Below are positions 1-5,873 of a stretch of DNA of 6,275 bases, in pieces. The stretch is from Cytophagales bacterium (GTDB lineage: Bacteria; Bacteroidota; Bacteroidia; Cytophagales; Cyclobacteriaceae): positions 1 through 6,275 of the forward strand of contig DPLR01000185.1 in the NCBI GenBank assembly GCA_003541895.1. Reading direction: 5' to 3'. Below the pieces are notes generated by a model. The model worked only from the letters and a program-made list of their open reading frames with translations, had not been told where the DNA came from and did no database searches. Within the stretch, counting starts at the first letter, position 1. The number at the start of each line of letters is the position of its first letter. The position numbers and the translations under genes are program-made.

Positions 1-540
1 GTCAATTCGTTTTTCCATAATCGATTTCAGAAAGACCTTTGAATCAATTTTATTCAGCGCCATTACCATGGCTGGGTTCATTTGGTTGTTCAACTCAAAA
101 TGGTAGCCGTATTCATTTAATTGCTGTTGGATTATTCTAACACCAATGACTGAATGGATTCTAAAGTCAAACAAATAATTGGCCACCTCCTGATTCTCCA
201 AATCAAAGAATCCTTCCTTTACCCAAAGCTCAACGTAAAATTCAATTACATACCATTCGGTGATGTCATTGAAATAATGGTTCCATTCCGGAATCCCTTT
301 CGTGCGTTTGTATTCATCGATGTGATACCAGCCATCCCAATCTTTAAAGAATTTACGACTGATGCCACAATACGTTTCTTCGCCTATGTCGTTGGTTATA
401 TTGGCATATCCTCCTTCGTACGATTTGATCATTTCATAGGCATTGAGAAATGAGGCTCTTTGCTTAAATGTTGGTTTTAAAATTGCTTCGTTGACAGAAG
501 TCCATATAAATAGAAACACTATCGTGAATATTTTTTTCAT
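1..540 (-). CDS. GH108-type N-acetylmuramidase (zliS-like lysozyme), C-terminus beyond the window
   Basis: This is the N-terminal 180 residues of a minus-strand gene that starts at 540 and is open to the window edge. Residues 1-20 form a signal-peptide-like segment (two Lys, then a hydrophobic stretch), so the product is probably exported. Residues 31-70 carry the GH108 signature: EGGY at 42-45, with Glu42 at the family's catalytic position, followed by GEETYCGIS (53-61), matching the usual GGETkyGIs. Aromatic-rich sequence follows, with a block at 119-163 (VANYLFDF..., then QQQLNEYG) resembling the peptidoglycan-binding-3 region that normally ends these proteins. Members cut the MurNAc-GlcNAc bond of peptidoglycan. 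Many are phage lysins, but no phage gene is seen here. It is divergent from an L,D-transpeptidase gene, which fits a cell-wall role. The family assignment is firm; substrate and biological role are inferred. Confidence 0.85.
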   Translation of the reverse strand, partial: MKKIFTIVFLFIWTSVNEAILKPTFKQRASFLNAYEMIKSYEGGYANITNDIGEETYCGISRKFFKDWDGWYHIDEYKRTKGIPEWNHYFNDITEWYVIEFYVELWVKEGFFDLENQEVANYLFDFRIHSVIGVRIIQQQLNEYGYHFELNNQMNPAMVMALNKIDSKVFLKSIMEKRID

Positions 541-573
541 CAGATAAATGCCATCTGACCTATATTGAGCATA

Positions 574-581
574 CAAAAATA
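574..581 (-). promoter_or_regulatory. Possible -7 box for the muramidase gene
   Basis: On the minus strand this reads TATTTTTG, an exact match to the Bacteroidota -7 consensus TAnnTTTG. Transcription would start about 27 nt before the ATG at 540. No TTTG box lies at the usual 17-21 bp upstream; the nearest, at 610-613, is 28 bp away. The site is therefore only tentative. Confidence 0.25.
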
Positions 582-628
582 GCTTTGGCTCCTCTGTTCT
601 ATCTTGATTCAAATCACGTTCTCAATTC

Positions 629-647
629 GATTAAGATGAGTTTAATC
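629..647. promoter_or_regulatory. Inverted repeat GATTAA-N7-TTAATC, possible operator
   Basis: Two perfect 6-bp arms are separated by 7 bp, about the size of a dimeric regulator's site. It lies between divergent genes and could control either one. A similar GATTA/TAATC dyad precedes the lipoprotein at 1928. Short AT-rich dyads also arise by chance, so confidence is low. Confidence 0.25.
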
Positions 648-697
648 TCCCTGAAAAATAGAGATTGTCATTAAATAGTTTTTCGATTTCTTTTTTC

Positions 698-727
698 TTT
701 GTATCCCATCCATCGATATGAAGTTTG
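698..727 (+). promoter_or_regulatory. Possible promoter of the L,D-transpeptidase gene
   Basis: TTTG at 698-701 is followed after 18 bp by GAAGTTTG at 720-727, which matches TAnnTTTG except for the first base. This is the Bacteroidota -33/-7 arrangement. It would leave a leader of about 35 nt before the ATG at 768. No Shine-Dalgarno sequence is present, as is normal for this phylum. Confidence 0.35.
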
Positions 728-767
728 GATAAGGCAGGTGCGTTAAGTTTAGGTTTATTACTTTCTT

Positions 768-1730
768 ATGAATTGCAAGGTCATCCATAATTTTCTTTGG
801 CGCGTTGCAATTATAACATTAAGTGCTCAACTCATATTTATTTCCTGTTCTAGAGAAAAAATAAAATTTACTCCTTCTCGCGATTCATTGATGATAGCGC
901 GGCTGCATCTCAAACAAACTAATTCGACTTTGTTCGTAACGATCCCAAGAAACGTTCGCATAAAGGAGTATTTCAAGTTCATAGACAGTCTTGTTAAAGT
1001 TGAAGGTGATCTTTTGAATCAAAATTTAAGCGAATACTTGATCGTACATGCTAATCCATGGCTATTAGATTCACTTCGAAACTCAGATTATTATATTCAG
1101 AAGAAAAGAGGGTTCTTTCAATACGATCAGCGCGAAAAAATAATTTTACAACGAGGCGATCGGTTGGTGATGCCCGACAGTGATTTGATAGCCAGCATCA
1201 ACAACAAACTTCGATCGACCATTTTGGATGTGAATATTCCTGAATATAAACTCAGAATAATTCAGCGTGACGACACAATCTTAACGTGCCATGTAAGGAT
1301 AGGTCAATCAGCTACAAAATATCTTGAGCTTGCGGGTCGTGAAGTAAACCTTCAGACACCCGTTGGAAAAGGTGAAATCATTAGGATAGAACGGAATCCT
1401 TATTACTTAAACCCTGTGGATGGAACGCATTACGACAGCACCCTTCGCGATGATGGACGTTACACTAAAATGCCAATCATTCCATGGCTCGAACCATCCA
1501 TTAATGGAATTCGCTATGGAACGCTGATCCATGCTACCACTAATGCGAGCACCTTGGGCAAAGCATTTTCGCATGGTTGTGTAGGCACGTCAGAATCTGA
1601 TGCTTGGTCGATCTATTACAATTCGCCTCTGGGCACAAAAGTTATTTTTAGGTATGATCTTAAGATAAAAACAAAAAAGGGAGACACGCTTATGTTGAAA
1701 GATATTTATCGGTTGAGCGATGTTGAGTAG
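768..1730 (+). CDS. Lipoprotein L,D-transpeptidase (YkuD domain)
   Basis: The 320-residue product begins with a hydrophobic segment (10-26) ending in FISC, so Cys27 is a plausible lipidation site and the protein would be anchored facing the periplasm. Residues about 50-150 are a poorly conserved N-terminal region. The YkuD catalytic domain spans about 152-297. It shows TPVGKGEI (197-204), the conserved histidine at 255 (HATTN), and SHGCVG at 268-273 with nucleophile Cys271. Such enzymes form 3-3 peptide cross-links in peptidoglycan or attach proteins to it. The Arg that usually follows SHGCx is Gly273 here. The next ATG at 890 would remove the signal sequence, which supports the start at 768. 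It is divergent from a muramidase. The enzyme class is secure; the exact reaction (cross-linking, tethering or other) cannot be read from the sequence. Confidence 0.88.
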   Translation: MNCKVIHNFLWRVAIITLSAQLIFISCSREKIKFTPSRDSLMIARLHLKQTNSTLFVTIPRNVRIKEYFKFIDSLVKVEGDLLNQNLSEYLIVHANPWLLDSLRNSDYYIQKKRGFFQYDQREKIILQRGDRLVMPDSDLIASINNKLRSTILDVNIPEYKLRIIQRDDTILTCHVRIGQSATKYLELAGREVNLQTPVGKGEIIRIERNPYYLNPVDGTHYDSTLRDDGRYTKMPIIPWLEPSINGIRYGTLIHATTNASTLGKAFSHGCVGTSESDAWSIYYNSPLGTKVIFRYDLKIKTKKGDTLMLKDIYRLSDVE

Positions 1731-1792
1731 TAAAAGCTATTAAAGCTTCAATGGTATTTTGACTGTGACTTTGAACTTTTGTTTTAGTCAAT

Positions 1793-1822
1793 TTTGAAAC
1801 TTAAGTAAAGTTGTTACGTTTA
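1793..1822 (+). promoter_or_regulatory. Possible promoter of the lipoprotein-GAPDH-ATP-grasp block
   Basis: TTTG at 1793-1796 and TACGTTTA at 1815-1822 are 18 bp apart. The second box matches TAnnTTTG except for its last base. Transcription would begin near 1829, leaving a leader of about 100 nt that contains the near-palindrome at 1884-1901. Confidence 0.3.
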
Positions 1823-1883
1823 ACAAAGTAGATTTTCTAACACATCTGAAAAAACTATACAGCTAATTCTTAAAGCTGAACCC

Positions 1884-1901
1884 GATTAGCAAATGTTAAT
1901 C
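1884..1901. promoter_or_regulatory. 18-bp near-palindrome in the leader, possible operator or RNA hairpin
   Basis: GATTAGCAAATGTTAATC is symmetric about its centre, with seven of nine half-site positions matching. As RNA it could form a 7-bp stem (one G-U pair) with an AAAU loop, ending 26 nt before the start codon at 1928. It could act as a dimeric repressor site or a leader structure. No regulator gene is adjacent. Confidence 0.35.
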
Positions 1902-1927
1902 ACACCAACTTCAAATAATTTCGATTT

Positions 1928-2317
1928 ATGAAAAAGTCATCGATTGTCGTTCTGACAATTGTCGCTGCCCTCACGCTCAATAGTTGTGCAGTTCAAAAAA
2001 CCGCAAGTAATTTAGGCCCGCCTGATCCGGTGTATGACGAGCAAATTGCCGACACACCGAAACCAACTGTACGCGATACCACTGTGGTTTATTATAATAA
2101 TAATTATTACTACCGTTCTTATTTTTGGGATAACATGTATCGCATCTTTTTTCCGCACAGATATTATTATGTTATCTCACAACCTGGTTATGTGCCCAAA
2201 CACAGACGTTTGGTGCGAAATGAAATAGCAACCACCGGTGGCAGGCGCCCATCTCGCTCTTCGAGCAATAGAGGTGGATTTGGACATCATGGATCAACAC
2301 ATTCTGCCATTGGTTAA
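1928..2317 (+). CDS. Small aromatic-rich lipoprotein of unknown function
   Basis: The 129-residue product has a clear lipoprotein signal: two Lys, a hydrophobic core, then LNSC with Cys20 as the lipidated residue. The mature part has three regions. Residues 21-50 are Pro- and Asp-containing. Residues 53-81 are strikingly aromatic, with ten Tyr plus Phe and Trp among 29 residues, including the YYNNNYYY run. Residues 104-127 form a Gly/Ser/Arg/His-rich, probably disordered tail. I do not recognise a domain, and no enzymatic motif is visible. The lack of a retention signal that I can recognise leaves its membrane (inner or outer) open. The next gene starts 24 bp downstream, so they may share a transcript. 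It is a real gene because the signal peptide starts exactly at this ATG. Confidence 0.75.
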   Translation: MKKSSIVVLTIVAALTLNSCAVQKTASNLGPPDPVYDEQIADTPKPTVRDTTVVYYNNNYYYRSYFWDNMYRIFFPHRYYYVISQPGYVPKHRRLVRNEIATTGGRRPSRSSSNRGGFGHHGSTHSAIG

Positions 2318-2341
2318 TTACCTTGCAACAATTTAGTTTTA

Positions 2342-3331
2342 ATGAATAGGATTGCGATTAATGGAATGGGAAGAATCGGCAGAACACTCTTCCGACTTTT
2401 TTATCAAAAAGGAATGGTTAACCGAATAGTTGCCGTTAATGACATCATGCCGAAAGAGAATTTAATTTATCTCTTGAAGTATGATTCGGTGCGGGGAACT
2501 TTGCCGTGTGAAATTCAGATTACCGAACAAGGTTTTTCAATGGATGATCATGAAGTGCATTACTCTCAATCCTCTACAATAGAAAATATCCCTTGGAAAA
2601 ATTATTCGCTTGAGGTAATTGTTGAAGCCACCGGATTGTTTACGCATTCTTCGAAAGCATCAGTGCATCTGGCAAATGCGAATCGAGTTCTGCTCACAAC
2701 ATTTAGCAGCGATTTACCAACTTGTGTTTTCGGAGTAAATCAAAATGAAGCTTTCAATTCTCGAATTATCTCTCCGGGCGATTGTACCATTAACTGTGTA
2801 GCGCCTATTATTCATTTGCTTCTAAAGAATTTGGGTGTCGAATCGGTTCATGCTAATGTAATTCAAGCTTACACCACCAGGCAGCAATTAATCGATTCGC
2901 CTTACAAAGGGTTAAGGCGTGGTCGTTCAGCAGCTCATTCGATTATTCCATTTGAAGTTAACATCACTCCGGTACTTGAAACTATTTTTCCTCATCTGAA
3001 AAATAAAATCAATGCAATGTCAACGCGGGTGCCAGTAGTTTGCGGAGCCCTGGCTGATCTTTCGATCAACTTGAAAAGCCATTCAACCACCGATGAAATT
3101 AATGAGTTGATTTTAAACGCATCAAAAAATGAATTGAAAAATATTTCATCCATCACTTTTGATCCCATTGTGTCAGCCGATGTTCTTGGAAATTCTCATT
3201 CAAGTCTGGTTGATGGGTCGCTTACCAAAGTGATTGATGGAACTCACGTAAAATTGCTTGTTTGGTTTGATAATGAATGGGGCTATGCCAATCGTTTGTC
3301 TGATTGGCTTAATTCAGTCCAAAAAAAATGA
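2342..3331 (+). CDS. Divergent glyceraldehyde-3-phosphate dehydrogenase homologue lacking the catalytic His
   Basis: The 329-residue product is full length for the GAPDH family. The NAD-binding half is intact: INGMGRIGR (6-14), VNDI at 32-35, KYDSVRG (46-52) and VEATGLF (94-100). The catalytic half keeps Cys148 in DCTINC, RRGRSAA (192-198), Arg229 and the C-terminal DNEWGYANR (310-318). The catalytic His176 position, 27 residues after the cysteine, is Gln175 (VIQAYT). Usual Ser148 is Asp147, and the STGAA phosphate loop after IIP is replaced by residues 204-209, so usual Thr208 and Gly209 become Val206 and Asn207. Known GAPDH needs these residues for hydride transfer and for inorganic phosphate binding. 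I infer it is a paralogue with altered or lost phosphorylating activity, not the housekeeping enzyme. Its end overlaps the next gene by four bases. Confidence 0.85.
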   Translation: MNRIAINGMGRIGRTLFRLFYQKGMVNRIVAVNDIMPKENLIYLLKYDSVRGTLPCEIQITEQGFSMDDHEVHYSQSSTIENIPWKNYSLEVIVEATGLFTHSSKASVHLANANRVLLTTFSSDLPTCVFGVNQNEAFNSRIISPGDCTINCVAPIIHLLLKNLGVESVHANVIQAYTTRQQLIDSPYKGLRRGRSAAHSIIPFEVNITPVLETIFPHLKNKINAMSTRVPVVCGALADLSINLKSHSTTDEINELILNASKNELKNISSITFDPIVSADVLGNSHSSLVDGSLTKVIDGTHVKLLVWFDNEWGYANRLSDWLNSVQKK

Positions 3332-4461
3332 AAAGACATTCGATTATTCCCCGAGAGAATTGGAGACAAAGAGTAGAGCAGATCGGGTTTTCATTTCACA
3401 CCCTTGACGGTGTTACCTATTGGGATGAAAGCGCTTACTACGAATTTACAAGAGCGGAAGCTGACAAGATTGAACAATCAACGAATGAAATTTATCAACT
3501 ATGTCTTCATGCTGTTGATCATGTGGTGAAGAAGGGATTGTATGATTTATTTTTAATACCTCATCCGTTCAGAGATAAAATTGAATTGAGTTGGAAGAAT
3601 CGAGAGCCATCGGTTTATGGCAGATTTGATTTGGTGTGGGATGGCGATGAAAAATCTTCACCAAAGATGCTCGAGTTCAATGCCGACACACCAACTTCAT
3701 TATTTGAAGGCGCAGCGGTGCAATGGTATTGGTTAAGTGAAATCGATTCGCAAAAGGATCAATTCAATTCCATCCACGAAAAATTGATTGGACGATGGAA
3801 GGAATTGAAAAACAAAATTGGCGATGAGTGCTTGTATTTTTCATGTTTACAACAATATCCGGAAGACGTTGTCAATGTAAATTATTTGCGCGACTGTGCG
3901 GCACAGGCGGAGATTCAGACGCAATTTATCTCACTGCAAGATATCGGGAGGGAGAATGGATCATTTATAGACCTAGAAGGAAAACCCATTCGATGGATTT
4001 TTAAATTGTATCCATGGGAGTGGATGGTGAACGAAGAATTTTCCGATTCATTGTTAAAGTTCAATACGAATTGGATTGAACCGATCTGGAAAATGATCCT
4101 CAGCAACAAAGCAATACTGCCCGTCTTATGGAAGCTTTTTCCCGGCCACCCGAATTTATTGGAAAGTTATTTTGGTGATCCGCATCGGCTGAAGAGTTAT
4201 GCGCAAAAACCATTGCTATCGCGTGAAGGCGCAAACGTAATTTTAATAGAAGACGGAAAAGTGATTTCAAAAACCTCAGGCGAGTACGGTGAAGAAGGAT
4301 TCATTTATCAGCAGCTTTACAAACTCCCTGACTTCACTAATCATCGCCCCGTGATCGGCTCTTGGATTATTGGAGAGCAATCGGCAGGAATAGGAATTCG
4401 CGAGTCAAAAGCTTTGGTTACTGATAACTTCAGCCGATTTGTTCCTCATCTCATTTCATAA
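3328..4461 (+). CDS. Glutathionylspermidine synthase-like ATP-grasp protein (YgiC/YjfC type)
   Basis: The 377-residue product is close in length and sequence to E. coli YgiC (about 386). The preATP-grasp part has NWRQRVEQIGFSFHT (11-25) and YWDESAYYEFT (31-41). RFDLVWDGD (99-107) and LEFNADTPTSLFEGA (115-129) hold conserved Asp, Glu and Asn residues. The ATP-grasp part has KLYPWEWM (226-233), SNKAILPVLW (259-268), KPLLSREGANV (294-304) with Lys294 as a likely ATP ligand, YGEEGF (320-325) and AGIGIRE (353-359). Named for the synthetase half of bifunctional Gsp, which joins glutathione to spermidine, but the YgiC/YjfC branch is not known to make that product; a peptide-ligase reaction is likely and the substrate is unknown. 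The ATG overlaps the preceding stop (ATGA), indicating translational coupling. The DUF350 membrane protein often found beside such genes is absent here. Confidence 0.9.
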   Translation: MKRHSIIPRENWRQRVEQIGFSFHTLDGVTYWDESAYYEFTRAEADKIEQSTNEIYQLCLHAVDHVVKKGLYDLFLIPHPFRDKIELSWKNREPSVYGRFDLVWDGDEKSSPKMLEFNADTPTSLFEGAAVQWYWLSEIDSQKDQFNSIHEKLIGRWKELKNKIGDECLYFSCLQQYPEDVVNVNYLRDCAAQAEIQTQFISLQDIGRENGSFIDLEGKPIRWIFKLYPWEWMVNEEFSDSLLKFNTNWIEPIWKMILSNKAILPVLWKLFPGHPNLLESYFGDPHRLKSYAQKPLLSREGANVILIEDGKVISKTSGEYGEEGFIYQQLYKLPDFTNHRPVIGSWIIGEQSAGIGIRESKALVTDNFSRFVPHLIS

Positions 4462-4521
4462 GCCAGGCTCTCGAAGCAATTTATTGTCAGTCTATTTTCT
4501 GATTTTCATCATTCGATTCAG

Positions 4522-5322
4522 ATGACTTTTTCAGGATACTTGAATTGCAAAACAATGGCAACCAGGTATTTCTCATCTTGCAGTAAAGTTGTAATTGTCG
4601 TACTACTCTTCATCTGTACTTTCAATTCAAATGAGGTAAGTAGCCAAACGCTCGCCACAACAGAGCATTCGCACAATTATATAGTACCAACTTCAACCGA
4701 GGCGATTGCCAAACACGATAATCTGGAAACGGAATTGGAATTTTATCCCTTCAACATTGTGGTGCCAAGCGATCCGGTTTTTAAAAATGAAGCCATGTTT
4801 GACTATCATAAGTTTTCTTCCACAGAAAAATCAGTTTATGGGGTTCGTTTCTTTGCCGATGCCAATACACACTGGGCGAAGACACGCGACATGAAAGACC
4901 TAATTATGTACACGGAGTTTTACTACGGGCTAAAGCATTTTCAACTCGGTATGGAAACAGGAAGTGTTACAGGGGAAGAATATGTCAGCATCGGACCACA
5001 ATATGTAACGTACGATAGCAAAGCTTTTAGGCGTTTATCATTGGTGAGCCGGGTGTTTCCTGATTTTGTTCTTGGCTATGAATTCACAACGCAGGAATTT
5101 AATCTCTTTGATCACGTAAATATTTCTTCAACGGGTATGGGACGCATGGTTTTCCCGTCCTACCAAAGAGTGGTGCAAGCATCCGTATGGCTATCGTTTG
5201 AAAAAATCAAAGGCATGTATTTCGGGGTTGAGTATGAGTACAACAGCGCATCCTCTTATAATAATTTTAGATTCGAAACGAATAACGAACTCTTTTTTGG
5301 GATCAAGGCAGAAATACACTGA
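4522..5322 (+). CDS. Exported protein, probable small outer-membrane beta-barrel
   Basis: I do not recognise the family. The longest reading gives 266 residues. An internal ATG at 4555 (Met12) would give a more conventional signal peptide: short basic start, hydrophobic VVIVVLLFICTF, then a likely cleavage after residues ending SSQ near position 42. The true start is undecided. After a 50-residue linker the rest (about 95-266) alternates polar and hydrophobic residues in short segments rich in Tyr and Phe, such as YTEFYYGLKHFQLGME, FVLGYEFTTQEF, YFGVEYEYNSAS and the final ELFFGIKAEIH. This is the look of antiparallel membrane strands separated by turns. No catalytic motif is visible. It lies 60 bp after the ATP-grasp gene and 20 bp before a small gene, so it is probably in the same transcript. 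Confidence 0.65.
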   Translation: MTFSGYLNCKTMATRYFSSCSKVVIVVLLFICTFNSNEVSSQTLATTEHSHNYIVPTSTEAIAKHDNLETELEFYPFNIVVPSDPVFKNEAMFDYHKFSSTEKSVYGVRFFADANTHWAKTRDMKDLIMYTEFYYGLKHFQLGMETGSVTGEEYVSIGPQYVTYDSKAFRRLSLVSRVFPDFVLGYEFTTQEFNLFDHVNISSTGMGRMVFPSYQRVVQASVWLSFEKIKGMYFGVEYEYNSASSYNNFRFETNNELFFGIKAEIH

Positions 5323-5342
5323 TCTTTGTTTCAAAATCGATC

Positions 5343-5489
5343 ATGAAAAAAATCGCTTTTCAGATTTTAGCTAAGGTGAACAAATTCATTCTGCCTCGTT
5401 ACAGCAAACGCGACATTACAAAACTATCTACCATCGACAAGGCTATTGTGGCCTATCGTTACTGGGTAACTATTCACGCAATAGAATGA
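5343..5489 (+). CDS. Conserved-looking 48-residue basic protein
   Basis: A 49-codon reading frame from the ATG at 5343 encodes a product starting MKKIAFQILAKVNKFILPRY and ending RYWVTIHAIE. It is basic, begins with an amphipathic helix-like stretch, has a KRDITKLSTIDKA middle, and closes with the aromatic RYWVT segment. It begins 20 bp after the upstream gene and its stop overlaps the next ATG (ATGA at 5486-5489). That arrangement strongly suggests it is translated and coupled to the next gene. From memory, short Bacteroidota proteins of this shape are sometimes labelled SsrA-binding protein. It is far too short to be SmpB (about 150 residues), so I would not transfer that name. Function unknown. 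Confidence 0.7.
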   Translation: MKKIAFQILAKVNKFILPRYSKRDITKLSTIDKAIVAYRYWVTIHAIE

Positions 5490-5848
5490 GCACGGAGTCA
5501 TTACACGCTATTGCGCACCGTTGGTTTGATGCTTTCAACACCAAGGATTTGAATGCGCTATTGTCGCTATATCATGACCAAGCAGAGCACTTCAGTCCGA
5601 AATTGAAAGTACGTCATCCAGAAACCAATGGGCTGATCAAAGGTAAATATGCTCTTCGCAATTGGTGGCGAGATGCATTTGATCGGCTGCCTTCTCTTCA
5701 CTATGAACTTATCCGCTTAACAGCGCAAGACGATCGCATTTTTATGGAATACATTAGGCATGTTGCAGGAGAAAATGATCTTTCCGTAGGGGAACTCTTG
5801 GAGGTGCGCGATGGCTTAATTATCCGTTCGAGCGTCTATCATCAGTGA
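5486..5848 (+). CDS. NTF2/SnoaL-like protein
   Basis: The 120-residue product has the size and pattern of the SnoaL-like branch of the NTF2 superfamily. A first helix RWFDAFNTKDLNALLSLY (12-29) is followed by AEHFSP, a GxxALRNWWRDAF helix (53-66 region), and three beta-strand-like segments ending in GELLEVRDGLIIRSSVYHQ. These folds form a cone-shaped pocket that may be an enzyme (isomerase, cyclase, hydrolase) or just a ligand-binding module. The sequence does not say which. No signal peptide is present, so it is cytoplasmic. Its ATG overlaps the stop of the 48-residue protein, which fixes the start and implies coupling. A terminator-like hairpin overlaps its stop codon, so it is probably the last gene of the block. 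Confidence 0.82.
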   Translation: MSTESLHAIAHRWFDAFNTKDLNALLSLYHDQAEHFSPKLKVRHPETNGLIKGKYALRNWWRDAFDRLPSLHYELIRLTAQDDRIFMEYIRHVAGENDLSVGELLEVRDGLIIRSSVYHQ

Positions 5849-5873
5849 TTTTCATAGGGAAAAATCACTTTTT
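5845..5873 (+). terminator. Terminator-like hairpin overlapping the SnoaL-like stop codon
   Basis: GTGATTTT (5845-5852) pairs perfectly with AAAATCAC (5861-5868) across an 8-nt loop, followed immediately by five T residues. This is the form of an intrinsic terminator, though the stem is AT-rich and only moderately stable. The stem uses the TGA stop codon itself. The right arm and T-run also belong to the repeat array that follows, so the hairpin could be partly a by-product of those repeats. Confidence 0.5.

Larger units (their letters stand above)
541..767. other. Divergent intergenic region between two cell-wall genes
   Basis: This 227-bp region separates the muramidase and L,D-transpeptidase genes and should hold both promoters. 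It contains GATTAA-N7-TTAATC at 629-647, and overlapping that AATCTC-N11-GAGATT at 644-666. A pyrimidine-rich stretch lies around 680-700. No open reading frame worth calling was seen on either strand. Confidence 0.6.
1731..1927. other. Intergenic region upstream of the six-gene block
   Basis: This 197-bp AT-rich gap probably holds the end of the transpeptidase transcript and the promoter of the next block. A weak dyad, AAGCT-ATTAA-AGCTT at 1734-1748, sits just after the stop but has no T-run. TTGACT at 1759-1764 pairs with AGTCAA at 1786-1791 over a long loop. A promoter-like pair and an 18-bp near-palindrome are listed separately. No gene is visible. Confidence 0.6.

Noticed and set aside
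154..453. Plus-strand open frame of 99 codons
   Set aside because: It lies antisense to the muramidase frame, which has a clear family signature and signal-peptide-like start. The plus-strand translation shows no recognisable domain.
644..666. AATCTC-N11-GAGATT stem as a terminator
   Set aside because: No gene reads into it from either side; both flanking genes point away from it.
1734..1748. AAGCT-ATTAA-AGCTT hairpin as terminator of the L,D-transpeptidase gene
   Set aside because: The stem has only five pairs and no T-run follows, so it is not convincing.
2098..2109. Perfect palindrome TAATAATTATTA
   Set aside because: It lies inside codons for the Tyr/Asn run and is explained by repeated AAT, AAC and TAT/TAC-type codons.
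2034..2228. Plus-strand open frame of 64 codons with an Ile-rich run
   Set aside because: It is a shifted frame within the lipoprotein gene. The Ile run is the AT-rich Tyr/Asn codon stretch read out of phase.
3915..4109. Minus-strand open frame of 64 codons
   Set aside because: It is antisense to the strongly conserved ATP-grasp gene, including its KLYPWEWM motif.
4706..4894. Plus-strand open frame of 62 codons
   Set aside because: It is a shifted frame within the exported barrel-like protein and lacks its own start context or signal.
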